Shown: piece after piece, positions 35,630-44,843 of the stretch
How the letters are laid out: each line of letters opens with the position of its first letter
Numbering within the stretch: position 1 is the first letter of the stretch
Assembly (NCBI RefSeq): GCF_021295315.1
Contig: NZ_JAIMJA010000006.1
Coordinates: 62,001 to 126,000, forward strand
Direction of reading: 5' to 3'
DNA from: Motilimonas cestriensis
GTDB lineage: Bacteria; Pseudomonadota; Gammaproteobacteria; Enterobacterales; CBDFNC01
DNA: 64,000 bases
Notes under the pieces: model-generated
Database searches by the model: none
What the model saw: only the letters and a program-made list of their open reading frames with translations
What the model was told of the DNA's origin: nothing
Made by a program: the position numbers and the translations under genes

Positions 35630-36922
35630 CTACTTAGCTGCTTGCTCACGTGCAATGGCGCGGTAAGCAATGTCTGTACGGTAAAACGAGTCTTTCCAGC
35701 TGACTTGCTTGGTTAGCTCATAAGCACGTTGCTGCGCCTCTGTCACGGTGTTACCTAATGCAGTAGCACACAGTACACGACCACCGTTGGTCACCGTGTT
35801 ACCGTCTTTCAAGCTCGTACCTGCATGGAAAACTTTCTCGCCTTCAACATCAACAGTTGGAATGCCAGAAATCACATCGCCTTTAGCGTAATCACCTGGA
35901 TAACCGCCTGCGGCTAATACAATACCCACTGCTGCGCGAGGGTCAAACTCAGCGGTGACAGTATCTAGCTTTCCGGCTTCTGCTGCTAAACATAGTTCAA
36001 CGATGTCAGATTGCATACGTAGCATGATAGGTTGTGTTTCTGGGTCACCAAAGCGACAGTTAAACTCAATCACTTTCGGCGTACCGTCGGCCATGATCAT
36101 TAGACCCGCATAAAGGAAACCGGTGTAAGTGTTACCTTCTGCCGCCATGCCGTTCACTGTGGGGTAGATCACTTCGTTCATGATGCGATCGTGAATTTCT
36201 TGTGTGACCACAGGGGCTGGAGAATATGCGCCCATACCGCCAGTATTGGGACCGGTATCGCCATTGCCAACACGTTTATGGTCTTGGCTTGTCGCCATAG
36301 GTAGTACGTTTTTACCGTCAACCATTACGATGAAAGAGGCTTCTTCACCATCTAGGAATTCTTCGATGACTACGCGACTACCCGCTTCGCCAAAAGCGTT
36401 ACCTGCTAGCATGTCGTTAACCGCATCAATGGCTTCTTGCTCGGTCATTGCGACAATCACGCCTTTACCCGCTGCTAGGCCGTCTGCTTTAACCACAATT
36501 GGCGCACCTTTCTCTTTGATGTAAGCCACTGCTGGCTCAATCTCAGTAAAGTTTTGGTACCAAGCGGTCGGAATATTTTGGCGTGCAAGGAAGTCTTTAG
36601 TAAACGCTTTAGAGCCTTCTAATTGCGCTGCGCCTTTCGTTGGGCCAAAGCATTTAAGGCCAGCAGTGCGAAACGCATCAACCACACCAATTACTAATGG
36701 CGCTTCTGGGCCAACAATGGTCAGCTCTACTTGGTTGTCTTGCGCAAACTTAACTAATGCGGCAATGTCTTCAACACCGATAGCTACGTTTTCAACTTTC
36801 GCTTCTAGGGCTGAGCCGGCATTACCCGGTGCAACAAAGATTGTTTCAACATTTGGGTTTTGCGCTGCTTTCCAGGCTAGGGCGTGTTCACGGCCGCCGC
36901 TACCAATGATTAATACTTTCAT
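35630..36922 (-). CDS. purD: Phosphoribosylamine-glycine ligase
   Basis: 430-residue ATP-grasp enzyme of de novo purine synthesis that joins 5-phosphoribosylamine and glycine to form GAR. MKVLIIGSGGREHALAWKAAQ, VKADGLAAGKGVIVA and the ATP-grasp core with EFNCRFGDPETQ are present. It begins 115 bp after purH on the same strand, but a terminator lies between them, so transcription may be partly uncoupled. The BIME array touches its stop codon. Confidence 0.97.
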   Translation of the reverse strand: MKVLIIGSGGREHALAWKAAQNPNVETIFVAPGNAGSALEAKVENVAIGVEDIAALVKFAQDNQVELTIVGPEAPLVIGVVDAFRTAGLKCFGPTKGAAQLEGSKAFTKDFLARQNIPTAWYQNFTEIEPAVAYIKEKGAPIVVKADGLAAGKGVIVAMTEQEAIDAVNDMLAGNAFGEAGSRVVIEEFLDGEEASFIVMVDGKNVLPMATSQDHKRVGNGDTGPNTGGMGAYSPAPVVTQEIHDRIMNEVIYPTVNGMAAEGNTYTGFLYAGLMIMADGTPKVIEFNCRFGDPETQPIMLRMQSDIVELCLAAEAGKLDTVTAEFDPRAAVGIVLAAGGYPGDYAKGDVISGIPTVDVEGEKVFHAGTSLKDGNTVTNGGRVLCATALGNTVTEAQQRAYELTKQVSWKDSFYRTDIAYRAIAREQAAK

Positions 36923-37000
36923 GTTTGATCCTTAATTAAAAAGACTCGCAGATAAATACGACGCTTTTTATTAGCAGAGAAATTAAAGAAAAATAAACAA

Positions 37001-37026
37001 AAACGGCTAACCTGAGTTAGCCGTTT
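37001..37026 (-). terminator. Terminator between purH and purD
   Basis: Minus strand: AACGGCTAA pairs with TTAGCCGTT, followed by a T-rich run (TTTTTG..). It lies downstream of purH in an otherwise typical purHD operon. Confidence 0.8.
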
Positions 37027-37036
37027 AAAATTGGGA

Positions 37037-38629
37037 TTAGTGGCGGAAGTGACGCATGCCAGTAAATACCATTGACATGCCGTGTTCGTCGGCTGCTGCA
37101 ATCACTTCGTCATCGCGCATCGAGCCACCTGGTTGGATCACACAAGTGATGCCGGCCTCTGCTGCTGCGTCGATGCCGTCGCGGAATGGGAAGAATGCAT
37201 CTGATGCCATAACGCTACCTGCCACTTCTAGGTTTTCGTCAGCGGCTTTAATGCCTGCAACTTTGGCGCTGTAAACGCGGCTCATTTGGCCTGCGCCAAC
37301 ACCGATAGTCCACTTGTCTTTAGCGTAAACTATGGCATTTGATTTCACGTATTTTGCTACTTTCCAGCAAAATAGTGCATCGCTTAGCTCTTGCTCAGAA
37401 GGTTGACGTTTAGTGACCACTTTAAGGTCGTCTAACGACACCATGCCTTGGTCACGATCTTGTACTAACAAGCCGCCATTAACGCGTTTAAAGTCAAAGC
37501 CTTTGGTTTTATCGCTCCACTCGCCACACTCTAATAAGCGTACGTTTTTCTTCGCTGCGACGATTTGCTCAGCGGCTGCGCTGATTTTCGGTGCGATGAT
37601 TACTTCAACAAATTGACGAGACACAATTGCTTCTGCGGTGTCAGCATCTAGCTCACGGTTAAAGGCAATAATGCCGCCAAACGCTGAGGTTGGGTCCGTT
37701 TTGTAAGCGCGGTCGTAAGCGTCTAAAATATTGTCGCCTAATGCTACACCACAAGGGTTAGCGTGTTTAACGATAACACAAGCAGGTTCACTGAATTCTT
37801 TAACACATTCTAGTGCTGCGTCAGTATCAGCGATGTTGTTGTAAGACAGAGCCTTACCTTGGATTTGACGAGCGGTTGAAACAGATGCTTCATCAATGTC
37901 GTTTTCAACATAGAAGGCTGCAGCTTGATGGCTGTTTTCGCCGTAGCGCATGTCTTGTTTCTTTTGGAACTGTTGGTTGAAGGTACGTGGGAATTTAGAT
38001 TCTTCATCGCCTTCTTTGTTTTCGCCGTAGCTTGGCACTTTAGTACCGAAGTAGTTAGCGATCATGCCATCGTATTGCGCTGTGTGCTCAAACGCGGCAA
38101 TGGCTAGGTCAAAACGGGTTTGGTAAGTTAGGCTGCCGTTGTTGTCGTTGAGTTCGGCTAATACACGGCCGTAATCGCTGGCGTTAACCACAATAGTGAC
38201 GTCCTTGTGGTTTTTCGCTGCTGAGCGAACCATGGTTGGGCCACCGATGTCGATGTTTTCAATCGCATCTTCAAGGCTACAGTTTGGGTTAGCCACCGTT
38301 GCTGCAAATGGGTAGAGGTTTACTACTACCATATCGATTGGCTGAATGTTGTTTTCGGCCATTACACCTTCATCAGTGCCACGACGGCCTAAAATGCCGC
38401 CGTGAATTTTTGGATGCAGTGTCTTAACGCGGCCATCCATTATTTCAGGGTGACCGGTGTAGTCGGATGCTTCGATTACTTTAATGCCGTTGTCAGCCAG
38501 TAACTTAAACGTGCCGCCGGTAGACAGAATTTCTACGCCTTTTTCTGCTAACTCACGCGCAAATTCCACAATACCTGTTTTGTCAGATACGCTGATTAGC
38601 GCACGTTTAATAGGTCGAGCTATGTCCAT
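37037..38629 (-). CDS. purH: Bifunctional AICAR transformylase / IMP cyclohydrolase
   Basis: 530-residue enzyme for the last two steps of IMP synthesis. The N-terminal methylglyoxal-synthase-like cyclohydrolase domain (about 1-150: [47 protein letters not shown]) is followed by the transformylase with the KHANPCG motif and the C-terminal [13 protein letters not shown] at 38629. It is transcribed divergently from the ZntR-like gene. Confidence 0.97.
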   Translation of the reverse strand: MDIARPIKRALISVSDKTGIVEFARELAEKGVEILSTGGTFKLLADNGIKVIEASDYTGHPEIMDGRVKTLHPKIHGGILGRRGTDEGVMAENNIQPIDMVVVNLYPFAATVANPNCSLEDAIENIDIGGPTMVRSAAKNHKDVTIVVNASDYGRVLAELNDNNGSLTYQTRFDLAIAAFEHTAQYDGMIANYFGTKVPSYGENKEGDEESKFPRTFNQQFQKKQDMRYGENSHQAAAFYVENDIDEASVSTARQIQGKALSYNNIADTDAALECVKEFSEPACVIVKHANPCGVALGDNILDAYDRAYKTDPTSAFGGIIAFNRELDADTAEAIVSRQFVEVIIAPKISAAAEQIVAAKKNVRLLECGEWSDKTKGFDFKRVNGGLLVQDRDQGMVSLDDLKVVTKRQPSEQELSDALFCWKVAKYVKSNAIVYAKDKWTIGVGAGQMSRVYSAKVAGIKAADENLEVAGSVMASDAFFPFRDGIDAAAEAGITCVIQPGGSMRDDEVIAAADEHGMSMVFTGMRHFRH

Positions 38630-38865
38630 TTCTACTTTTTCCCGTTATTGATTTGAAGGTGGGTAAAACAATTTTTATCGTGCTATTGGTGTTTTTATTT
38701 GCACGTAAAAATTGGCGGCTATTCTACCCTAATTTGTCCTGCTTTTAACCAGAAAAAACGGAATAAAAATGGAATAAGTGGCGTTTTTCTGGATAAAAAA
38801 ACATCAATATGGGGCTAAGTTGTGATCTGGATAGGGGTTTATTTAAGGTTATGCTGAAATTCGCC

Positions 38866-38897
38866 TTGACCTTGGAGTTAGGTCTAAGCTTTAGAAT
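38866..38897 (+). promoter_or_regulatory. MerR-type promoter with 20-bp spacer
   Basis: TTGACC (38866-38871) and TAGAAT (38892-38897) are 20 bp apart, longer than the usual 17. An inverted ACCT..AGGT lies in the spacer. This overlong spacer with a dyad is how MerR/ZntR activators remodel DNA. The transcript would start just upstream of the regulator gene. Confidence 0.7.
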
Positions 38898-38929
38898 AGA
38901 TGCATTCATTAAATAACGAGGAAAGCGTC

Positions 38930-39349
38930 ATGTATCGAATTGGTGTGATGGCTGCGCGCTGCGGCTTAAAGGCTGACACTTTAAGATTCTATGAAAAATC
39001 GGGACTGTTGGTGCCCAGTTCCCGTAATGAAGCGGGCTATCGTTTATACAATGCAGCAGATGAAGCTAAGTTGAATTTTATTTTACGCGCAAAAAGTGTT
39101 GGCTTCTCATTAGAAGAAATTGCCGAGCTGTTATCGATTCGACTAGAAAGTGCCGAGCATAGTTGTGCTGAGCCTAAGTTAATAACAGACATGAAGTTAC
39201 AACAGGTTGAAGCGAAAATTAAAGAGTTAGAAATTTTCCGCTCGTCACTGCAAAAATTAAGTGATTCTTGTTGTGGTGGCTCAGAATCTGCCAGCCATTG
39301 CTCTATTTTAGAAGCATTAGATGCCAGTGATAAGGAAGCGTTATGTTAA
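38930..39349 (+). CDS. zntR: ZntR-like MerR-family metal regulator
   Basis: 139-residue activator: N-terminal winged helix (YRIGVMAARCGLKADTLRFYEKSGLL, with RNEAGYRLY), coiled-coil dimer helix, and a metal loop. The Cys in AEHSC and the C-terminal CCGGSESASHCSILEALDA block match the Zn(II) site of ZntR. It should sense Zn(II) or a similar soft metal and activate the promoter at 38866. The start at 38930 follows GAGGAAA. It overlaps the metal permease gene by 7 bp, so regulator and transporter form one unit. Confidence 0.85.
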   Translation: MYRIGVMAARCGLKADTLRFYEKSGLLVPSSRNEAGYRLYNAADEAKLNFILRAKSVGFSLEEIAELLSIRLESAEHSCAEPKLITDMKLQQVEAKIKELEIFRSSLQKLSDSCCGGSESASHCSILEALDASDKEALC

Positions 39350-40608
39350 ACAATTTTATCGATCTATTTATGGAGTCAGCACCATGGATGATGCTGGGCT
39401 TACTCATTGCGGGCTTGATTAAAGAGTGTATTCCCGCTGACTTTTTGGCGCGGCATTTAGGTGGTAAAGGTTTTAAAACGACGATTAAGGCGGCATTTAT
39501 TGGTGCGCCTTTGCCTTTGTGCTCTTGTGGTGTGATCCCTGCTGCCCTAGGTTTGAGAAGAAACGGAGCTTCAAAAAGTGCCACCACCGCTTTTTTGGTG
39601 GCCACGCCTGAAACGGGTGTGGACTCAGTATCGGTGTCGTATGCATTATTAGGTCCCTTTATGGCGATTATTCGCCCCATTGCTGCTATTGTCAGTGCCA
39701 TAGTGGCAGGCCTTCTAGTGGGTAAAGAAGAGCAATTATATGAGCAGCATAAAGCTAAAGAGCATGCTAATCAGTCGGGAAATGCTAGCTGTTGTGCTAG
39801 TGAAAAAGCACCTGTTGTAACAGAGTCGGTGAAGTCAAGTAGCTGCTGTGCTAGTGAAAAAGCAGCTGTTGCTACAGAGTCGGTGAAGTCAAGTAGCTGC
39901 TGTGCTAGTGAAAAAGCATCTGCTGCTACAGAGTCGGTGAAATCGAGTTGCTGCGCGGGTGAAAAAGCGTCATCAGCTTCTGACTCTGTGCTATCTAGCT
40001 GTTGTGAGAGCGAAAAAATCACGACCGCTGAACCCGTTGTTAAGCACAAATCCATATTATCTAAATTAAGCTCAGGTGTGACGTTTGCTGCCACTGACTT
40101 AGTACGTGACATCAGTGTTTGGTTGTTGATCGGCTTATTCTTTGCCGCGCTCGTTAAAACCTATGTTGCAACGGATTTTCTTGCGCAATGGGGGGACAGT
40201 ATTTGGGCTATGTTAGCCATGGTGCTTATCAGTGTGCCTATGTATATTTGTGCCACGGCTTCAACGCCGATTGCGGCAGGGTTACTGATGTCTGGGATCA
40301 GCCCAGGTGCGGTGCTGGTATTTATGATGGCAGGGCCGGCGACTAACGTGGCTACACTCGGCGTTGTATATAAAGAGCTTGGTAATCGCGCACTAGCCGC
40401 TTATTTGGTTGGCGTGATTGGTATGTCATTGGTGTTTGGCGCATTAACTAACTATTTGGTTGCTGAGTATGGCTTTCAGGTGGCGCCGCTATCGGCGATG
40501 GATCATGCGTTGCTACCCAATTGGCTCACTATTGGTTCTAGTGTGTTATTGGCGGCTTTAATGGCGAAGGTGTTTTGGCAAAAAGCGCAACAGCGCTTAT
40601 TTAGCTAG
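39343..40608 (+). CDS. SO_0444-type Cu/Zn efflux permease with Cys-Cys loop repeats
   Basis: 421-residue integral membrane permease with two halves, each with about four hydrophobic segments (for example APLPLCSCGVIPAALGL, and AGPATNVATLGVVYK in the second half). Between them a long hydrophilic loop (about 140-235) has five Cys-Cys pairs. The family and the upstream ZntR regulator suggest efflux of Zn or Cu from the cytoplasm. The substrate is inferred, not shown. No ATPase or partner is encoded next to it. Confidence 0.82.
   Translation: MLNNFIDLFMESAPWMMLGLLIAGLIKECIPADFLARHLGGKGFKTTIKAAFIGAPLPLCSCGVIPAALGLRRNGASKSATTAFLVATPETGVDSVSVSYALLGPFMAIIRPIAAIVSAIVAGLLVGKEEQLYEQHKAKEHANQSGNASCCASEKAPVVTESVKSSSCCASEKAAVATESVKSSSCCASEKASAATESVKSSCCAGEKASSASDSVLSSCCESEKITTAEPVVKHKSILSKLSSGVTFAATDLVRDISVWLLIGLFFAALVKTYVATDFLAQWGDSIWAMLAMVLISVPMYICATASTPIAAGLLMSGISPGAVLVFMMAGPATNVATLGVVYKELGNRALAAYLVGVIGMSLVFGALTNYLVAEYGFQVAPLSAMDHALLPNWLTIGSSVLLAALMAKVFWQKAQQRLFS
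39784..40018. repeat. 57-bp repeat in the permease gene encoding Cys-Cys motifs
   Basis: Tandem, partly diverged copies encode (SS)CCASEKAxxxTESVKS. The first three copies are almost identical in DNA, while the fourth and fifth have diverged (SSCCAGEKASS, SSCCESEK). Each copy gives one Cys-Cys pair with Glu/Lys and Ser around it. Confidence 0.85.
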
Positions 40609-40815
40609 CTTACCCTCGGCCTTTAATTGTCGTGTCGGTACGTGTTTTTTCGCAGTAGTTCTTGTTTTCGCATCCGGATCTCGCTTTCTGGAGTTGCTTG
40701 GCGGTATTATTTTGGCTTTACTTGCCGAACAATAGATTTACTAGGCAATAACTTGTAAAGTTTGAGCGTATTTTTTAATACATTATTTATAACGATAAAT
40801 ATTGCGGGAGCGAGG

Positions 40816-41814
40816 ATGTTAAATAAAGTAGTCATGGTGCTATTACTGGCATCAGTGATGGGGCAAGCCCAAGCGCGCACTGGACATAAATATGTGCTTG
40901 AATTAGGTGATGCCGTACACAGTGAAAAAGTCCCGGCGGCTTCCTCACTAGTGGGGATGGGCGATGATATTTTTGTTGTTAGTGATATGTCTCCTTTTCT
41001 ATACAAACTTGATAAAGCATTTAACCTTGACTCTTTAACGACGATTAAACAGTTTCCAGCTGAAAGCTTAAATGAAAATGGCACCCTAGAAAGTAATATT
41101 AAACCCGACTATGAGTCGATGACGCTAGTGCCCTTTGAAGCAGGCAAAGCCTTCTTAATTTTAGGCTCTGGCTCTAAACCTATGGTGCGTGAATGGGGCT
41201 ACTTGGTTAGCCAAGATCATTCAAAAGTCATTGAGCGTTCATTAAGTCCTCTTTATAGTCAGCTGCATAAAGCAGGTAACTTTACTGAAAAACAAGCGTT
41301 TAATATTGAAGGCTTAGCGGTTGCTAATGACCACACTTACATTCTTAATCGGGGTAACTTTGGTGATAACTTGATTTTTGAAGTGAAAACGGCTGAGTTG
41401 CTTGAGTATATGTTGGGTGAACGAGAGCAGGTTGAGCACTTAGTGGTTAAAAAGGTGATTCTACCTAAAATGCACGGTTTTGAAGCGGGCTTATCGGGTG
41501 CGACTTATTCAGAAAAGCTAGATAGCTTAGTATTTACCGCATCGATTGAAGCGGCTAGTAACATTAATAAGAAAGGCTATATCTTAGGGAGTTTTGTTGG
41601 TGTGCTGCCGATGGTGAAGTTTGCCACGGAAAATGACATCGATCTGACATTCTACTCCGCTATTATGCAAAAAGATGGCAAAGCGTTGTTGGCGAAAGCA
41701 GAGTCTTTAATGATTACAGAAGAAAACGAGAATTTCATTAAAGGTGCATTAGTGTGCGATAACGATGACGGCACCAGTGAATTCTTCCAATTCAACCTGA
41801 AAAGAAATCAATAG
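40816..41814 (+). CDS. DUF6929-family exported protein
   Basis: About 332-residue protein with a signal peptide to about residue 20 (AQA-R). It has a six-bladed-propeller-like sequence (IFVVSDMSPFLYKLDK, LVPFEAGKAFLILGSGS, AFNIEGLAVANDHTYILNRGNFGDNLIFEV). I recognise it as the DUF6929 type, with no known function. The ATG at 40816 follows GGGAG. It ends before a terminator that abuts the arfA ribosome-binding site. Confidence 0.7.
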   Translation: MLNKVVMVLLLASVMGQAQARTGHKYVLELGDAVHSEKVPAASSLVGMGDDIFVVSDMSPFLYKLDKAFNLDSLTTIKQFPAESLNENGTLESNIKPDYESMTLVPFEAGKAFLILGSGSKPMVREWGYLVSQDHSKVIERSLSPLYSQLHKAGNFTEKQAFNIEGLAVANDHTYILNRGNFGDNLIFEVKTAELLEYMLGEREQVEHLVVKKVILPKMHGFEAGLSGATYSEKLDSLVFTASIEAASNINKKGYILGSFVGVLPMVKFATENDIDLTFYSAIMQKDGKALLAKAESLMITEENENFIKGALVCDNDDGTSEFFQFNLKRNQ

Positions 41815-41863
41815 AATCAGTCAATTTCTATTGCGTAGTGATCGAATTAGGTTCAATAATATG

Positions 41864-41891
41864 CCGTGCTAGAGGGCTAGCACGGTTTTTT
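41864..41891 (+). terminator. Rho-independent hairpin just upstream of arfA
   Basis: CCGTGCTAG and CTAGCACGG form a perfect stem followed by T6. It serves the DUF6929 gene but ends only a few bases before the arfA AGGTG site. Confidence 0.85.
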
Positions 41892-41904
41892 ATAGGTGAA
41901 AATG

Positions 41905-42132
41905 ATGAAAAAAAATAAAAGTAAGGCAGTTACTGTAATACCTCAAGGGCAAGGTCAAACAGACTTTTTGCTTAACAAAGGTACCATAGGTGAAAGTGCA
42001 GTAAAGGCGGTATTACATACCCCATTGTTTAAGCAGCGTATTGAAAAAGCGAAAAAAGGCAAGGGAAGCTACCAGCGCAAGGGGAAGTTTGGTAAGGGCA
42101 TGGAGCCTAGCCTAAAGTTAATGGCAGCATAG
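41905..42132 (+). CDS. arfA: Alternative ribosome-rescue factor ArfA
   Basis: 75-residue protein that rescues ribosomes stalled on nonstop mRNA by recruiting RF2, a backup for trans-translation. The family core is [39 protein letters not shown] (given here in pieces: [11 protein letters not shown] is diagnostic), with a long basic N-terminus and a hydrophobic C-terminus (SLKLMAA). ATG at 41905 (or 41902) follows AGGTG. Its mRNA ends in a hairpin whose loop contains the stop codon, matching the known self-limiting control of ArfA. Confidence 0.85.
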   Translation: MKKNKSKAVTVIPQGQGQTDFLLNKGTIGESAVKAVLHTPLFKQRIEKAKKGKGSYQRKGKFGKGMEPSLKLMAA

Positions 42133-42157
42133 CCCGTTAGTTTTAGCCTAGGTTTTA
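42106..42157 (+). promoter_or_regulatory. Hairpin enclosing the arfA stop codon
   Basis: CCTAGCCTAAAG (42106-42117) pairs with TTTTAGCCTAGG (42141-42152), 11 bp with one C-C mismatch and one G-T pair, followed by TTTTATT. The stop codon 42130-42132 is in the loop. Cleavage or termination on the 5' side would give a nonstop mRNA. Confidence 0.7.
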
Positions 42158-42181
42158 TTGTTTAGACACAATCAGCTAACA

Positions 42182-42216
42182 AAAAAGGGTTTAGCCATAA
42201 TAGCTAAACCCTTTTT
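42182..42216. terminator. Bidirectional terminator between arfA and fis
   Basis: AAAAAGGGTTTAGC pairs with GCTAAACCCTTTTT over a 7-nt loop between convergent genes. Confidence 0.9.
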
Positions 42217-42241
42217 ATTACAAGCAATTAAGCTTGTTTGA

Positions 42242-42541
42242 TTAGTTCATGCCGTATTTCTTCAACTTCTTGCGAAGTGTGCCACGGTTTATGCCCATCA
42301 TGTTTGCTGCGCGTGTTTGGTTACCACGAGTGTACTGCATGATTACATCTAATAATGGCGCTTCTACTTCAGAAAGTACCAGGTCATACAATTCAGTTAC
42401 ATCTTGACCGTTTAACTGGGCAAAATAGTTCGTGATAGCCTGTTGCACAGAGTCACGAAGTGGGCGTTGAGTCGTCTGGCCTGTCGCTGGAACACTGGTA
42501 GTAGTGGTTAGCGCTTCAGAAGAAATGTTTTGTTCGAACAT
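42242..42541 (-). CDS. fis: DNA-binding protein Fis
   Basis: 99-residue nucleoid protein that bends DNA and activates rRNA promoters. The C-terminal helix-turn-helix [27 protein letters not shown] (key residues Arg/Thr/Asn in the recognition helix) is near-identical to the enteric protein. It is 26 bp after dusB, giving the dusB-fis operon, with prmA farther upstream. Confidence 0.97.
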   Translation of the reverse strand: MFEQNISSEALTTTTSVPATGQTTQRPLRDSVQQAITNYFAQLNGQDVTELYDLVLSEVEAPLLDVIMQYTRGNQTRAANMMGINRGTLRKKLKKYGMN

Positions 42542-42567
42542 AAGATATCAGCTCTTCTTTGTTTAGT

Positions 42568-43527
42568 TTAATGCATGAAAAAATCTTCTAATACCTTAAG
42601 CTGTATCGAAGCAGACTCTAAGGTATTAAAATTTTTACGAAAATCTTCAGTATTCGGTTGCTCTTTTAGATACCAGCCCACATGCTTGCGAGCGATACGG
42701 GTACCTGTGTACTCCCCATAAAAATCATGTAATTGTGCAACATGATCTAATAAGTTCTCGGCAATTTCGTCCCGACTTGGCGGGGCAAGAAATTCTCCAG
42801 TACTTAAAAAATGGGCTATTTCTCGGAAAATCCAAGGTCGTCCTTGTGCTCCCCGTCCTATCATTACGGCATCGGCACCAGTATAAGCCAGTACTTCTTT
42901 CGCTTTTCTAGGGCAGGTAATATCCCCATTAGCCACCACAGGCAAGCTTACACTTTGCTTGATCGCTTTTATGGTGCTGTACTCGGCGTTGCCTTTATAC
43001 ATACACTGGCGAGTTCGACCATGAACCGCTAATGATTGAATGCCTGCAGCTTGCGCTAGCTGAGCTATTTCAATGCCGTTACGATTCTCGGGATCCCAGC
43101 CGGTGCGTATTTTCAACGTGACCGGTACATCAACCGCATCCACCACACTTTCTAATATGGCTTTTACTAAATCGGGCTCGCGCATCAGTGCAGAGCCGGC
43201 TAACTTTTTATTTACTTTTTTTGCTGGACAGCCCATGTTGATGTCAATAATTTGCGCGCCACGCATTACGTTTTCACGTGCTGCTGCGGCCATCAACTCA
43301 GGATCTGAACCGGCAATTTGTACAGAGCGTATGCCCGTTTCATTTTCATGATCCATCCGGTTTTTCGATTTCTCGGTAGACCAGACTAATGGATTACTGG
43401 ACAACATTTCTGACACTGCCAAGGCGGCGCCATATTTTCTACACAGCTGACGAAATGGCCGATCGGTAATACCTGCCATAGGTGCTAAAATAACTGGGTT
43501 GTCTAATTTATAATCTGCAATCCGCAT
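42568..43527 (-). CDS. dusB: tRNA-dihydrouridine synthase B
   Basis: About 319-residue FMN-dependent enzyme that reduces uridine to dihydrouridine in tRNA. It has the TIM barrel with [33 protein letters not shown] (catalytic Cys), and VHGRTR. The start is set at the ATG 43527 by family similarity; a GTG at 43536 is possible. Co-transcribed with fis. Confidence 0.96.
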   Translation of the reverse strand: MRIADYKLDNPVILAPMAGITDRPFRQLCRKYGAALAVSEMLSSNPLVWSTEKSKNRMDHENETGIRSVQIAGSDPELMAAAARENVMRGAQIIDINMGCPAKKVNKKLAGSALMREPDLVKAILESVVDAVDVPVTLKIRTGWDPENRNGIEIAQLAQAAGIQSLAVHGRTRQCMYKGNAEYSTIKAIKQSVSLPVVANGDITCPRKAKEVLAYTGADAVMIGRGAQGRPWIFREIAHFLSTGEFLAPPSRDEIAENLLDHVAQLHDFYGEYTGTRIARKHVGWYLKEQPNTEDFRKNFNTLESASIQLKVLEDFFMH

Positions 43528-43662
43528 GAAACGCACTTACCTCTCACATGGGCGGCGTAGTGTACGCATTTTTGGCGCCGGAGGAAAGGTTAATAAATAG
43601 ACATTTTGTAAAAAAAATACTTGCAAAACGGCCTGTATTTAGTGTTTGAGCTGCTTTGGATC

Positions 43663-43695
43663 ACACTCCTTGGCGGTAGAGCCAGCAAGGAGTGT
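43663..43695. terminator. Inverted repeat between dusB and prmA
   Basis: ACACTCCTTG pairs with CAAGGAGTGT. It lies downstream of prmA on the minus strand and has no good T tract on that strand, so it may be a weak terminator or attenuator. Confidence 0.45.
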
Positions 43696-43705
43696 CGTTT
43701 TGATA

Positions 43706-44587
43706 TTAGGCTTTTTGACCAGATAAACGAGCCCATTCATCTTTTATAGTCGGATTATCCATATTGAATTGTGCTTGGTAAACGGCGTTAAGTTCGTCCG
43801 CTTGTTGCTCTAAAATGCCTGATAAACCTAATAACCCTTGCGGTTTGACTAACGCGCTAATCGGTTGGAATAATTCACGAAGTGGACCTGCGAGAATATT
43901 GGCAACCACCACATCTGCTAATAACCCTTCAGGTTGGTCTTTGGCTAGGTATAGCTCTATTTTATCGGCCACGTTATTTCGACTCGCATTATCTAGGCTA
44001 GCGGTAATGGCTTGAGGGTCAATATCGATACCAATGACTTTGGCGGCGCCAAGTTTTAAGGCGGCAATGGCTAAAATACCTGAGCCACAGCCAAAGTCGA
44101 TCACTGTTTTACCAGCTAAATCTAAGCTTTCTAGCCACTCAAGGCATAAGTGTGTGGTGGGGTGAGTGCCCGTGCCAAAGGCAAGGCCGGGATCAAGCAT
44201 TACGTTTACCGCGCTTTCGTCTGGCACGTCACGCCAACTTGGACAAATCCATAATCGCTTGCCAAATTTCATTGGATGGAAGTTATCCATCCATTCGCGC
44301 TCCCAGTCTTTATCTTCAAGTTGCTCAACCTTCCAAGCAAAGTCGGGGGTCATAATAGGGTGTAACTTTAATGCTTCCACGATGGGAAATAAGTCTTGGT
44401 CGGCTTCATATAAAGCGACGATATCGGTATTACCCCAAAGACGGGTTTCGCCCGGTAATGGCTCAAAAATAGGGGTGTCATGGGCATCTAAAAACGTGAC
44501 GGCTAATGCGCCAGAATCTTGCAGCAGTTCGCTAATAGGCTCAGCAGTTTCTGAGGTAGCGTTAAGTTTTAGTTGGATCCAAGGCAT
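43706..44587 (-). CDS. prmA: Ribosomal protein L11 methyltransferase
   Basis: 293-residue SAM-dependent enzyme that trimethylates L11 at several positions. The N-terminal domain with the EDKDWEREW motif, the linker and the SAM motif [13 protein letters not shown], then [10 protein letters not shown], are all present. The terminal position in prmA-dusB-fis is conserved. Confidence 0.95.
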   Translation of the reverse strand: MPWIQLKLNATSETAEPISELLQDSGALAVTFLDAHDTPIFEPLPGETRLWGNTDIVALYEADQDLFPIVEALKLHPIMTPDFAWKVEQLEDKDWEREWMDNFHPMKFGKRLWICPSWRDVPDESAVNVMLDPGLAFGTGTHPTTHLCLEWLESLDLAGKTVIDFGCGSGILAIAALKLGAAKVIGIDIDPQAITASLDNASRNNVADKIELYLAKDQPEGLLADVVVANILAGPLRELFQPISALVKPQGLLGLSGILEQQADELNAVYQAQFNMDNPTIKDEWARLSGQKA

Positions 44588-44803
44588 CGCGGTCTCTCAT
44601 TGTTTGACATATAGACACTGATGAATACTTTCGGGGGTAATCATCCTTTGCCGCTAATGGTAACACTGGCTACTACTAGCGCAAAGAAATTGGGGGCTTG
44701 TGGATGTCATGTCAAAGACATGCTAAGCGAACGCGCTCCATGAAGTTGTTAGGGCATACTACATCTTGTATCGGCAACGGCTTAAGCGAATATTGTGGTA
44801 TAG

Positions 44804-44829
44804 GCGTAAAAAATGACCCATTTTTACGC
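44804..44829. terminator. A/T-stem hairpin between prmA and a membrane-protein gene
   Basis: GCGTAAAAAA pairs with TTTTTTACGC-type arm over a TGACCCA loop, followed by further A+T-rich sequence on either side. Probably a terminator for the membrane-protein gene at 44844 (minus strand). Confidence 0.5.
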
Positions 44830-44843
44830 ACTATGGGTTTATG

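Noticed and set aside
35217-35666. A 149-codon open frame across the five-unit repeat region
   Set aside because: It is created by the 78-bp REP/BIME units (78 is divisible by 3), with no Shine-Dalgarno, and the product is only repeated RRTSSAPTSGVSPRR.
37001-37026. End of the purine operon, separating purH and purD into unrelated units
   Set aside because: The hairpin is real, but purH and purD remain neighbours on one strand with conserved order, so I regard it as partial termination within one functional unit.
39771-40112. A minus-strand frame of repeated TDSVATDAFSLAQQL
   Set aside because: It is the antisense of the Cys-Cys repeat in the permease and has no other support.
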